A stretch of 6,154 bases of DNA from Desulfobacterales bacterium (GCA_025454075.1 JALOPD010000225.1:1-6154); one strand, 5' to 3'; positions 1-6,154 are shown, counted from the stretch's first letter. Notes: generated by a model not told the origin, from the sequence alone. Program-made: numbers and translations.

Positions 1-630
1 GACGGCCTGTTCACCGCCGGCGACGGTGTGGGCTGCTCCGGCCACAAGTTCTCCTCCGGGTCCCACGCCGAGGGTCGCATGGTTGCCAAGCAGCTGGTGC
101 GCTATGCCAAGGACAACGCCGGCTTCAAACCCGAACTGGCCCTGAGCAAGGCCCAGATCGTCGACTTGGTTTACAAGCCGGTGCGTACCTACCTGGCCAA
201 CTGCAGCTACTCCACGCACGACGACTTCAACCCGAACTACATCAAACCGAATGGGATGATGTACCGCATGATGAAGGCCACCCACGAGTACGGCGCCGGC
301 ACGGCGACCTTCTACATGACGACCAACAAGAACCTCGAGATCGTCATGGAGATGCTGGCCATGATGCGCGAAGACTGCGAGAAGCTGGCGGCCGGCGACC
401 TGCACGAGCTGATGCGGTCGTGGGAGATCATCCACCGCATTTGGACGGTCGAGTCGCACTTGCGCCACATCCAGTTCCGCAAAGAGACCCGCTACCCGGG
501 CTTCTACTACCAGGCCGACCATCCGGGCCAGGACGACAAGAACTGGTTCTGCTTCGTCAACTCCAAGTACGATCCCAAGGCCGGCAAGTGGGATGTGTTC
601 AAGAAAGACTACATCAAGCTCATCCCGTAA
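1..630 (+). CDS. aprA: Dissimilatory APS reductase alpha subunit, C-terminal part (5' end outside window)
   Basis: AprA is the FAD-carrying catalytic subunit of adenylylsulfate reductase (AprBA), which reduces APS to sulfite and AMP in the cytoplasm with electrons passed through the ferredoxin-like AprB. Frame 1 is open from the first base and ends at TAA 628-630, giving the last 209 residues. AprA proteins are usually about 640-690 residues, so roughly the C-terminal third is present. Near the visible start the stretch GDGVGCSGHKFSSGSHAEGR matches the conserved FAD-domain segment of AprA. Further on, YPGFYYQADHPGQDDKNW and FCFVNSKYD are characteristic of the AprA C-terminal domain, and the protein ends KDYIKLIP. 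The family assignment is by recognition of these segments. The first ATG in frame (position 79) is internal and not the true start. aprB would be expected just upstream. A strong terminator begins 42 nt after the stop, so this is the end of the apr transcript. Confidence 0.96.
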   Translation, partial: DGLFTAGDGVGCSGHKFSSGSHAEGRMVAKQLVRYAKDNAGFKPELALSKAQIVDLVYKPVRTYLANCSYSTHDDFNPNYIKPNGMMYRMMKATHEYGAGTATFYMTTNKNLEIVMEMLAMMREDCEKLAAGDLHELMRSWEIIHRIWTVESHLRHIQFRKETRYPGFYYQADHPGQDDKNWFCFVNSKYDPKAGKWDVFKKDYIKLIP

Positions 631-672
631 CATGGATGGTATCGTGAGTCAGAGAATCAGTGGGTAACGCTC

Positions 673-711
673 AAAACCTCCAGGTGCCGGAAGGCACCTG
701 GAGGTTTTTTT
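673..711 (+). terminator. Rho-independent terminator after aprA
   Basis: A perfect 16-bp inverted repeat (left arm 673-688, right arm 693-708) has a GGAA loop at 689-692. The GC-rich 12-bp core is followed directly by seven T residues at 705-711. This is the classic intrinsic terminator form. It lies 42 nt after the aprA stop and 166 nt before qmoA, so it should end the apr transcript and separate it, at least partly, from qmoABC. The A run on the left side is short (673-676), so activity on the other strand would be weaker. Confidence 0.93.
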
Positions 712-877
712 GTAACATCCGATTGGCAGGCCCAGAGAGATATTCCGGGTTGTCTCAATGGGAAAGGGCTCTGTCGCAACAGGGAGCGTTTTCCGATTCA
801 GACAGCAAAGGATATCGCCGGCGCGAACGTAAATTACAACTGCTGTTCAACATCCAGACACAGCACGGAGGGAAGGC
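712..877 (+). promoter_or_regulatory. Leader and presumed promoter region of qmoABC
   Basis: These 166 nt between the apr terminator and the qmoA start contain no convincing gene and must, by position, hold the qmo promoter if the terminator is efficient. I see no good sigma70 pair: TTGGCA at 723-728 resembles a -35 box, but no -10 box lies at the right distance. I also see no sigma54 -24/-12 element and no clear Rex-type site (TTGTGA with its inverted half). Two small palindromes stand out: CGCCGGCG at 816-823 and GTAAATTAC at 829-837. A Shine-Dalgarno GGAGG lies at 867-871, six bases before the qmoA ATG. The promoter role is inferred from context only. Confidence 0.4.
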
Positions 878-2155
878 ATGACAGACGAAAAAGCAGCCCC
901 TGTGAGTGGAAGCATCATGGTGGTCGGCGGAGGCATCAGCGGGCTCACCACGGCCCTTGAGGCGGCCGAGGTCGGCTACGAGGTGTTCCTGGTCGAGAAG
1001 AACCCCTACCTGGGGGGGCGGGTCGCCCAGTTGAACCAGTACTTCCCCAAGCTCTGCCCGCCGACCTGCGGGCTGGAGATCAACTTCCGGCGCATCAAGG
1101 ACAACCCGCGCATCAAAGTACTGACCATGGCCGAGGTGGAGAAGGTCGAGGGCGGCCCCGGGAACTATTCGGTCGCCGTGAAGGTCAAGCCGCGCTACGT
1201 GAACGAAAACTGCACCTGCTGCGGGGCCTGCGCCGAGGCCTGCGGGACCCAAATCCCCAGCGAGTACGACTTCGGCATGCAGCAGATCAAGGCGGCCTAC
1301 CTGCCGTTTGCCATGGCCTTCCCGGCGCGCTACGTGATCGACCCCCGGATCGTCGGGACCGAGGACGGCAAGCGGGCCCAAGCGGCCTGCAAGTACGACG
1401 CGGTCGATCTCGAGATGCAGCCGAAAACGCTCAACCTCAATGTGGGCGCCGTCGTCTGGGCCACCGGCTGGGTGCCTTACGACGCCAAGAAGATGGACAA
1501 CCTCGGATTCGGCAAGCACCAGAACATCATCACCAACATGATGATGGAGCGCCTGGCGGCGCCGAACGGCCCGACCCGGGGCAAGGTCACCCGCCCCTCG
1601 GACGGCCAGGCGCCGGCGAGCATCGCCTTCGTGCAGTGCGCCGGATCCCGCGACGAGAACTACCTGCCCTACTGCTCGTACATCTGCTGCATGGCCTCCC
1701 TCAAGCAGGCCACCTATGTGCGCGCCCAGTATCCCGAGGCCAAGATCTACATCTTCTACATCGATCTGCGCGCGCCGGGGTATCGCTACGAGAAGTTCTA
1801 CGAAAACATCAAGAAGGACCCCAACGTCTTTTTCATCAAGGGCAAGGTCGCGGAAGTGAGCGAGGACAAGGCCAGCGGCAACATCACGGTCGTTGCGGAG
1901 AACGCCGTCACCGGCGAAAAAATCAAGCAGGCGGTCGAGATGGTGGTGCTCGCGACGGGCATGCAGCCCACGGCGGCGGTCAACAAGCTGCCGGGGGCGG
2001 TCAAGACCACGCCGGACGGGTTCATCCTGAACGACTACGCCGCCGGCGGGATGTTCGCGGCCGGCTGCGCCAACAAACCGGCGGACGTCGTTTCGTCCAA
2101 CCAGAACGCCACCGGCATGGCCCTCAAAGCGATTCAAACCCTGGTGAGGAGGTAG
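878..2155 (+). CDS. qmoA: Quinone-interacting membrane-bound oxidoreductase subunit A, HdrA-like flavoprotein
   Basis: QmoA is a cytoplasmic FAD/iron-sulfur subunit of QmoABC, which takes electrons from menaquinol and is thought to deliver them to APS reductase. The 425-residue protein resembles the core of heterodisulfide reductase subunit A without its N-terminal domain and C-terminal ferredoxin. Visible elements are: a Rossmann FAD motif GGGISG at residues 17-22; the HdrA-type CPPTCG (C60, C64); an inserted single-cluster motif C112-x2-C115-x2-C118-x3-C122; and an HdrA-type Cys set C254, C266, C270, C271 in VQCAGSRD and YCSYICC. A second dinucleotide-fold element, VVLATGM, lies near 357-362. 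The ATG at 878 is chosen because GGAGG at 867-871 sits six bases upstream and the FAD motif begins at the expected distance. The last codon of the inserted cluster motif is followed by Gly rather than the usual Pro. A G7 run at 1012-1018 lies inside the gene. It is the first gene of the qmo operon; its stop overlaps the qmoB Shine-Dalgarno. Confidence 0.95.
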   Translation: MTDEKAAPVSGSIMVVGGGISGLTTALEAAEVGYEVFLVEKNPYLGGRVAQLNQYFPKLCPPTCGLEINFRRIKDNPRIKVLTMAEVEKVEGGPGNYSVAVKVKPRYVNENCTCCGACAEACGTQIPSEYDFGMQQIKAAYLPFAMAFPARYVIDPRIVGTEDGKRAQAACKYDAVDLEMQPKTLNLNVGAVVWATGWVPYDAKKMDNLGFGKHQNIITNMMMERLAAPNGPTRGKVTRPSDGQAPASIAFVQCAGSRDENYLPYCSYICCMASLKQATYVRAQYPEAKIYIFYIDLRAPGYRYEKFYENIKKDPNVFFIKGKVAEVSEDKASGNITVVAENAVTGEKIKQAVEMVVLATGMQPTAAVNKLPGAVKTTPDGFILNDYAAGGMFAAGCANKPADVVSSNQNATGMALKAIQTLVRR

Positions 2156-2159
2156 GAGG
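2147..2159 (+). promoter_or_regulatory. Tandem Shine-Dalgarno for qmoB overlapping the qmoA stop
   Basis: Two copies of AGGAGG, at 2147-2152 and 2154-2159, flank the T of the qmoA stop codon TAG (2153-2155). The first copy is also the last two codons of qmoA (AGG AGG, Arg424-Arg425). The second ends six bases before the qmoB ATG at 2166, which is good spacing. The overlap suggests translational coupling, so that QmoA and QmoB are made in step; the coupling is an inference. Confidence 0.8.
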
Positions 2160-2165
2160 CCGACC

Positions 2166-4499
2166 ATGAACAAAAAATATGGAGTGTACATCTGCCAAGG
2201 TTGCGGGATCGGCGAATCCCTCAACATCGAAAAGCTGAGCGAAGTGGCCTCCGACGAGGGTTACTCGGTCAAGACCTGCCCGGCCCTGTGCGGCAAGCAG
2301 GGGGTCGAACTGCTGAGGACGGACGTCGCCGCCGGGGTCAACACGCTCATCATCGGCGCGTGCTCACCGCGCGTGCTCTACGACACCTTCCGGTTCGACG
2401 GCTGCATCGTGGAACGGGTCAACCTGCGCGAGCACGTGGTGTGGTCCCACCCGCGGGCGACTTGGCCGGCGCCCACCGAGGAGCAGAAGGACGACGAAAC
2501 CTTCATCGACCACGTCCAGATGATGGCCTCCGACTATCTCAAGATGGCGTTGGCCAAGGTGGAGAAGATCAATCTGCCCGAGCCTTACAAGCTGGACACC
2601 TTCACCAAGAAGATCCTCGTCATCGGCGGCGGCATCACCGGCATCTCGGCCGCCATCGATGCGGCCAAGGCCGGCTACGAGGTCACCATCGTCGAAAAAG
2701 AGGCCGCCCTGGGCGGCAACGCCCTGAAGTGGCGCAAGCAGCTGCCCACGGACTACCCTTACGAAAAACCCATGGCGCCCGTGATCCAGTCCAGGATCAA
2801 GGAGCTCGGCAATTACCCCGGCATCCGCGTCAAGACCGGGACCGTGGTGGCCCGCATCGCCGGCCAGCCCGGGGATTTCAACGTGACCTTCAAAAAGCCC
2901 GGCGACAAGATCGAGTTCGACGTGCCCTTCCCGCTGCCGCCGGAGATGCGCCTGGATGAAAGCGGCAAAGAGCTCGAGGCCGAGGCGCTCCACGCGCGCT
3001 ACCTGGAATACAACCAGGGCAAGGTGGACATCCTGACCTTCGACCCGAACGGCGAGAAGTTCGGCGCCGTCGTGCTCGCGGCCGGCTGGCGCCCCTACCG
3101 ACCCGCAGAGGGCGAATACAGTCACCTGGGCTTCGGCGCCACCCCGGACGTGGTTACCAACGCCCAGTTCGAGGAAATGGCGGCCGCCGGCAAGATCAAG
3201 CGGCCCTCCGACGGCAAGGAGGCCAAGTCCGTGGTGTTCGTCCAGAGCCCCGGCCAGGGCCAGGACCAGGACTTCCCCTACGCCGCCTCGGTGACCAGCC
3301 TGGTGGCCCTCAAGCAGGCGACCTACGTGCGCGAAGACTATGCGGACGGCAAGGCTTTCATCATCTACCAGCACATGCGCACCCCGGGGATGACGGAAAA
3401 CTTCTACAAGGCCGTGCAGCAGGACCCGGGTGTTTTCCTTACGAAGGGCCAGGTGACCAAGGTCTCCCCGAACGGCGCCGGCCTGATCGTCGAGGCCGAC
3501 GACACGCTCCTGGGCCAGGCGATCCAGATCAAGGCCGATCTCGTGGTGCTCGCCACCGGCATGGTCCCGGCCACCAAGGACGACCCGGTGGTCAACCTGG
3601 CCTACCGCCAGGGACCGGCCTTCCGCGACAACGCCCTCTTCAACGACTACGCCGACTCCAACTACATCTGCTTCCCCTACGAGACCCAGCGCACCGGCAT
3701 CTATGCGGCCGGCGGCGTGCGGCGCAGCATGACGACCGAGGAGGCGATGGAGGACGCGGCCGGCGCGGCCCTCAAGGCCATCCAATGCCTGGAGTCGGTC
3801 AACCGCGGGGTCTCCGTGCACCCGCGCTCCGGCGACCTGACCTTCCCGGATTTTTTCTTCCAGCGCTGCACCCAGTGCAAGCGCTGCACGCAGGAATGCC
3901 CCTTCGGGGCGCTCGACGACGACGAGCGCGGCACTCCCAAACCCAACCCCACGCGCTGCCGGCGCTGCGGCACCTGCATGGGGGCCTGCCCCGAGCGCAT
4001 CATCAACTTCGCCAACTACAGCATCGACAGCGTCAGCTCGATGGTCAAGGCGATCAAGGTGCCATCGACCGACGATTTCGACGAGCCGCCCCTGCGCATC
4101 CTGGGGCTGATCTGCGAAAACGACGCCTACCCGGCGCTCGACATCGCGGCATTCAACAAGCTGTCCTGGAACGCGGACGTGCGGTTTATCCCGGTGCGCT
4201 GCCTGGGGTCGGTCAACGTGATCTGGATCAAGGACGCGCTCTCCAAGGGCATGGACGGGGTCTTTCTCATGGGCTGCAAGCACGGAGACGACTACCAGTG
4301 CCACTTCGTGAAGGGCAGCGAGCTGGCTGAAATCCGCGTCAAGAAAATCGGCGAGGCCCTTTCCAGCCTGGCGCTCGAGCCGGAGCGGGTGGCGCAGTTC
4401 CAGGTGGCCATCGACGAGTACGACAAGGCCCCGCAGATGCTGCAAGAGTTTGTCGGGGCCATCGAAGCCCTCGGCCCGAACCCGTTCAAGGGGTTCTAA
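2166..4499 (+). CDS. qmoB: Quinone-interacting membrane-bound oxidoreductase subunit B, HdrA-MvhD fusion
   Basis: QmoB is the large cytoplasmic flavin/iron-sulfur subunit of QmoABC. Its 777 residues read as an HdrA-like protein fused to an MvhD-like domain. In order: an N-terminal HdrA-type domain with C10, C13, C38, C42 and C66 (ICQGCG, TCPALC, ACSPR); a Rossmann FAD motif GGGITG at 154-159; the second fold half with VVLATGM at 460-466; two [4Fe-4S] motifs at C568/C571/C574/C578-Pro and C598/C601/C604/C608-Pro; and an MvhD/FrhD-like C-terminal domain from about residue 643 with C650, C679 (RCLGSV), C704 (GCKHGDD) and C712. In MvhD this domain is the [2Fe-2S] electron-transfer module between hydrogenase and Hdr. 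Compared with QmoA, it lacks CPPTCG, the inserted ferredoxin motif and the four-Cys HdrA set (replaced by S361, A373, T377, S378). The start at 2166 has a strong Shine-Dalgarno and lies 10 nt after qmoA. Confidence 0.95.
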   Translation: MNKKYGVYICQGCGIGESLNIEKLSEVASDEGYSVKTCPALCGKQGVELLRTDVAAGVNTLIIGACSPRVLYDTFRFDGCIVERVNLREHVVWSHPRATWPAPTEEQKDDETFIDHVQMMASDYLKMALAKVEKINLPEPYKLDTFTKKILVIGGGITGISAAIDAAKAGYEVTIVEKEAALGGNALKWRKQLPTDYPYEKPMAPVIQSRIKELGNYPGIRVKTGTVVARIAGQPGDFNVTFKKPGDKIEFDVPFPLPPEMRLDESGKELEAEALHARYLEYNQGKVDILTFDPNGEKFGAVVLAAGWRPYRPAEGEYSHLGFGATPDVVTNAQFEEMAAAGKIKRPSDGKEAKSVVFVQSPGQGQDQDFPYAASVTSLVALKQATYVREDYADGKAFIIYQHMRTPGMTENFYKAVQQDPGVFLTKGQVTKVSPNGAGLIVEADDTLLGQAIQIKADLVVLATGMVPATKDDPVVNLAYRQGPAFRDNALFNDYADSNYICFPYETQRTGIYAAGGVRRSMTTEEAMEDAAGAALKAIQCLESVNRGVSVHPRSGDLTFPDFFFQRCTQCKRCTQECPFGALDDDERGTPKPNPTRCRRCGTCMGACPERIINFANYSIDSVSSMVKAIKVPSTDDFDEPPLRILGLICENDAYPALDIAAFNKLSWNADVRFIPVRCLGSVNVIWIKDALSKGMDGVFLMGCKHGDDYQCHFVKGSELAEIRVKKIGEALSSLALEPERVAQFQVAIDEYDKAPQMLQEFVGAIEALGPNPFKGF

Positions 4500-4500
4500 A

Positions 4501-4549
4501 GCAGCGACGATGAATCGGGAGGGGGCGGGAAGCCGCCCCTTCCCGCTGC
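4501..4549 (+). repeat. GC-rich intercistronic hairpin between qmoB and qmoC
   Basis: A 13-bp stem (4516-4528 with 4533-4545, one G-T pair) closes on a GAAG loop at 4529-4532. A lower 4-bp stem, GCAG 4501-4504 with CTGC 4546-4549, can stack below it with an 11-nt bulge on the 5' side (4505-4515). The structure starts one base after the qmoB stop and ends before the qmoC Shine-Dalgarno AGGAGG at 4555. No T run follows, so it is not an intrinsic terminator. A role as an mRNA processing or 3'-end stability element that sets the ratio of QmoAB to membrane-bound QmoC is plausible but inferred. Confidence 0.7.
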
Positions 4550-4554
4550 CACTC

Positions 4555-4560
4555 AGGAGG
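4555..4560 (+). promoter_or_regulatory. Shine-Dalgarno deciding the qmoC start
   Basis: AGGAGG at 4555-4560 is followed after eight bases by ATG at 4569. The alternative in-frame GTG at 4560 overlaps the last base of this site and could not use it, so ATG 4569 is the likely start. QmoC is then 382 residues, beginning MTERLVVEPD. Confidence 0.85.
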
Positions 4561-4568
4561 TGTCACGT

Positions 4569-5717
4569 ATGACCGAACGACTCGTTGTTGAACCCGATCT
4601 CAATTTCATCAAGGATGTGGGGATTCTCGGCGGCGAGGATCTCAAGAAGTGCTACCAGTGCGCCACCTGCTCGGTGGTCTGCCCGATTTCCCCGGACAAC
4701 AAGCCGTTTCCCCGCAAGGAGATGATCGCGGCGTCCTGGGGGTTGAAGGACAAGCTGGTAAAAAGCGCCGACCCCTGGCTGTGCCACAACTGCGGCGACT
4801 GCTCGACCCGCTGCCCGCGGAAGGCCAAGCCGGCGGACGTGCTGGCCGCGGTCCGCGCGCAGGCGATCGCGGAGTACTCGGCGCCCAAGCCCCTGGCCCA
4901 GGCCCTGAACAACCCCATGATGCTGCCGATCCTGCTGCTGGTGCCGGCGGTCTACATCCTCGTCATGGGCACGCTCATGGGCAAGATCTTCAACTTCCAG
5001 TTCCTCAACTTCAGCCCGGAAGGCACGATCGTCCACGCCAAGATGGTCTCCACCTGGCTGGTGGACGTCGTGATGCTTACGGCTGCGGGGTTTGCCGCGC
5101 TGACGTTCTTCAACGGCGTGAAGCGCTTCCTCTGCGACATCCATCAGAACGCCTTGGCCGAGGGCAAGACGACCAAGCAGACCATCGACGCCGGCGGGTT
5201 CATCCAGGCCCTGATCCGGACGATCCCCACCATCCTCAAGCACGCCAAGTTCGACGAGTGCACCGAGAACAAGGAGCGCGGCATCTCCCACATGCTGGTG
5301 CTCTTCGCCTTCATCGGGCTGTTCATCGTCACCTCGATCTTCTTCGTGGCGATCTACGGCCTGCAGATTCACGGGCCATACTCCCAGCTGAACCCGGTCA
5401 AGTGGCTCGCCAACGTGAGCGGGGTCGCGCTCATCATCGGCAGTTTTCTATTGATCAAGACCCGCATGAACAAACCCGACCAGAAATCGGCTTACAAGGA
5501 CTGGCTGCTGCTGGGACTCGTTTTCGGGCTGGGAGTGACCGGCATGGGCGCGCAATTGACCCGCCTGGCCGGCTGGGCAGCCCCGTCCTACACCATCTAT
5601 TTCATCCATTTGATACTGATCTGGTTCACCTTCGCCTACCTGCCCTTCTCGAAGCTGGCGCACCTGGTCTACCGCACGGTGGCCATGACGTATGCGGAGT
5701 ACGCCGGGCGAAAGTAG
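4569..5717 (+). CDS. qmoC: Quinone-interacting membrane-bound oxidoreductase subunit C, HdrC-HdrE fusion (cytochrome b)
   Basis: QmoC anchors the Qmo complex in the cytoplasmic membrane and carries the quinol site, oxidising menaquinol and passing electrons to QmoAB. The 382-residue protein has two parts. The first, an HdrC-like region, has two [4Fe-4S] motifs: C28-x2-C31-x2-C34-x3-C38-Pro and C72-x2-C75-x2-C78-x3-C82-Pro. The second is an HdrE/NarI-like membrane domain with about six hydrophobic segments, near residues 116-137, 159-183, 240-263, 279-297, 311-330 and 340-360. Histidines near segment ends or inside them (H157, H241, H347, H365) are candidates for heme b ligands, as expected of the diheme NarI type; which pairs bind is not shown by sequence alone. 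There is no HdrB/HdrD CCG catalytic domain, which fits an electron-transfer role rather than disulfide reduction. It is the last gene of the operon, after a 69-nt gap holding a hairpin, and a strong terminator follows its TAG stop. Confidence 0.95.
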   Translation: MTERLVVEPDLNFIKDVGILGGEDLKKCYQCATCSVVCPISPDNKPFPRKEMIAASWGLKDKLVKSADPWLCHNCGDCSTRCPRKAKPADVLAAVRAQAIAEYSAPKPLAQALNNPMMLPILLLVPAVYILVMGTLMGKIFNFQFLNFSPEGTIVHAKMVSTWLVDVVMLTAAGFAALTFFNGVKRFLCDIHQNALAEGKTTKQTIDAGGFIQALIRTIPTILKHAKFDECTENKERGISHMLVLFAFIGLFIVTSIFFVAIYGLQIHGPYSQLNPVKWLANVSGVALIIGSFLLIKTRMNKPDQKSAYKDWLLLGLVFGLGVTGMGAQLTRLAGWAAPSYTIYFIHLILIWFTFAYLPFSKLAHLVYRTVAMTYAEYAGRK

Positions 5718-5743
5718 GAGCGTAGTTGCCGGCCGTCGTCACC

Positions 5744-5790
5744 AAAAAAACAATGGGGGCCTCCGTGTAAGCGGAGGCCCCCATTGTTTT
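5744..5790. terminator. Bidirectional terminator between qmoC and sat
   Basis: A perfect 19-bp inverted repeat has arms at 5747-5765 and 5772-5790 and a 6-nt loop TGTAAG. It begins about 27 nt after the qmoC stop. On the + strand the stem ends in four Ts (5787-5790) followed by G. On the - strand the run 5744-5750 gives seven Ts, so the hairpin is a better canonical terminator for the sat transcript and should also serve qmoC. Confidence 0.88.
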
Positions 5791-5803
5791 GTAAAACTTA
5801 ATG

Positions 5804-5846
5804 ATTCAAACAGCGGCATCCGCTCAGCGGATGCCGCTGTTTGAAT
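5804..5846 (-). terminator. Second long hairpin directly after the sat stop
   Basis: A perfect inverted repeat has arms 5804-5824 and 5826-5846 around a single central base (5825). A realistic fold is a 20-bp stem with a 3-nt loop (5824-5826). It starts one base beyond the sat stop codon (5848-5850 on the - strand). The - strand sequence after it is only moderately T-rich, with no clean T run, so by itself it is a poor intrinsic terminator. It may protect the sat mRNA 3' end or act together with the hairpin at 5744-5790. Confidence 0.65.
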
Positions 5847-5847
5847 A

Positions 5848-6154
5848 TTACTTCTTGGTTTCGCCGGTGGCGGCGCCGTGCAGCTTGATCTCGACCTTTT
5901 CGTCCAGGCCCTTGTAGTATTCGCGGAGGATCTCAAGGACCTCATCGCGACCGAAGTGGTCGGCCACTTTGGCACCTTCGGAGAGCGCTTTGCGCAGCGC
6001 CGTGCCGGACAGCAGCACGCGGTCTTCCTTGCCGTGCGGACAGGTGCGCAGGGAGGCCATGCCGTCGCACTTGTAGCAGTAGAAGGTCCAGTCGATCAGC
6101 AGCGGCTTGCAGAGCAGCGCCTTGCCGGGCTCCTTCGGGGTCGGGATCTTCTTG
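5848..6154 (-). CDS. sat: Dissimilatory sulfate adenylyltransferase (ATP sulfurylase), C-terminal part (5' end outside window)
   Basis: Sat converts sulfate and ATP to APS and pyrophosphate in the cytoplasm, the activation step that supplies APS reductase. Read on the - strand, the frame is open to the window edge and ends at TAA (5848-5850), giving the last 101 residues. The full-length family is about 400-430 residues, so roughly a quarter is present. Key segments are: [18 protein letters not shown], a C-x2-C-x8-C-Pro-His motif matching the three-Cys, one-His metal site (Zn or Co) of prokaryotic homo-oligomeric ATP sulfurylases; LLSGTALR, the conserved SGTxxR nucleotide-site element; and [17 protein letters not shown] [16 protein letters not shown] short Lys/Glu-rich tail ends GETKK. 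An internal ATG (6058-6060) lies within the metal motif and is not the start. The gene is tail-to-tail with qmoC, so it has its own promoter outside the window. Confidence 0.95.
   Translation of the reverse strand, partial: KKIPTPKEPGKALLCKPLLIDWTFYCYKCDGMASLRTCPHGKEDRVLLSGTALRKALSEGAKVADHFGRDEVLEILREYYKGLDEKVEIKLHGAATGETKK

Noticed and set aside
723..746. Possible sigma70 promoter, TTGGCA (723-728) with TATTCC (741-746)
   Set aside because: The spacer is only 12 nt and the -10 match is poor, so it is not called as a promoter.
750..780. Possible Rex or HcpR-type operator around TTGTCTC ... GCAAC
   Set aside because: The half-sites do not form the expected TTGTGA inverted repeat and the spacing is wrong.
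660..881. 73-codon frame starting at a GTG and ending in an ATGA overlap with qmoA
   Set aside because: It is translated straight through the intrinsic terminator at 673-711, has no Shine-Dalgarno at its start and no recognisable domain. The overlap with the qmoA start looks accidental.
755..2227. 490-residue antisense reading frame over qmoA
   Set aside because: It is the mirror of a GC-rich gene, rich in Arg, Gly, Val, Leu and His with no recognisable domain, and it runs through the qmoA/qmoB junction. QmoA on the other strand is unmistakable.
2364..4445. 693-residue antisense reading frame over qmoB
   Set aside because: Same GC-driven shadow effect. The composition is monotonous, no family motif is visible, and QmoB is complete on the + strand.
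4560..4568. GTG at 4560 as the qmoC start (three extra residues)
   Set aside because: The codon overlaps the AGGAGG site itself. ATG at 4569 has proper spacing.
5739..5975. 78-residue - strand frame across the sat end and both hairpins
   Set aside because: It is in a different frame from sat, overlaps its coding end, and reads through both palindromes. There is no protein signature.

Overview
The window is a GC-rich stretch from a dissimilatory sulfate reducer. It carries the core sulfate-activation and APS-reduction genes in the form known from Gram-negative sulfate-reducing bacteria (Desulfobacterota-like; Thermodesulfobacteria or Archaeoglobus relatives are less likely). An intact membrane subunit QmoC is present. 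The Gram-positive arrangement, in which HdrBC-type proteins replace QmoC, is not seen. I cannot name a genus from sequence alone.

Layout: (1) positions 1-630 hold the 3' third of aprA, the catalytic FAD subunit of APS reductase. (2) Positions 631-877 are non-coding, with a textbook intrinsic terminator at 673-711 followed by about 166 nt that should contain the start of the next transcription unit. (3) Positions 878-5717 hold qmoA, qmoB and qmoC on the + strand. They form an operon: a 10-nt gap with a tandem Shine-Dalgarno links qmoA and qmoB, and a 69-nt gap with a strong GC hairpin lies between qmoB and qmoC. (4) Positions 5718-5847 are a convergent intergenic region with two long perfect inverted repeats. 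(5) Positions 5848-6154 on the - strand hold the 3' end of sat, the dissimilatory ATP sulfurylase.

Together: Sat activates sulfate to APS, AprBA reduces APS to sulfite and AMP, and QmoABC is the membrane-bound menaquinol-oxidising complex thought to feed electrons to AprBA. All three steps are represented, although aprA and sat are cut by the window edges and aprB is not in view.

I found no previously undescribed system. The points most worth a second look are the way QmoA and QmoB divide the cofactor sites of an ancestral HdrA, the intercistronic hairpin before qmoC, the terminator that separates apr from qmo, and the tail-to-tail placement of sat with tandem hairpins. The long antisense reading frames are GC-driven shadows.
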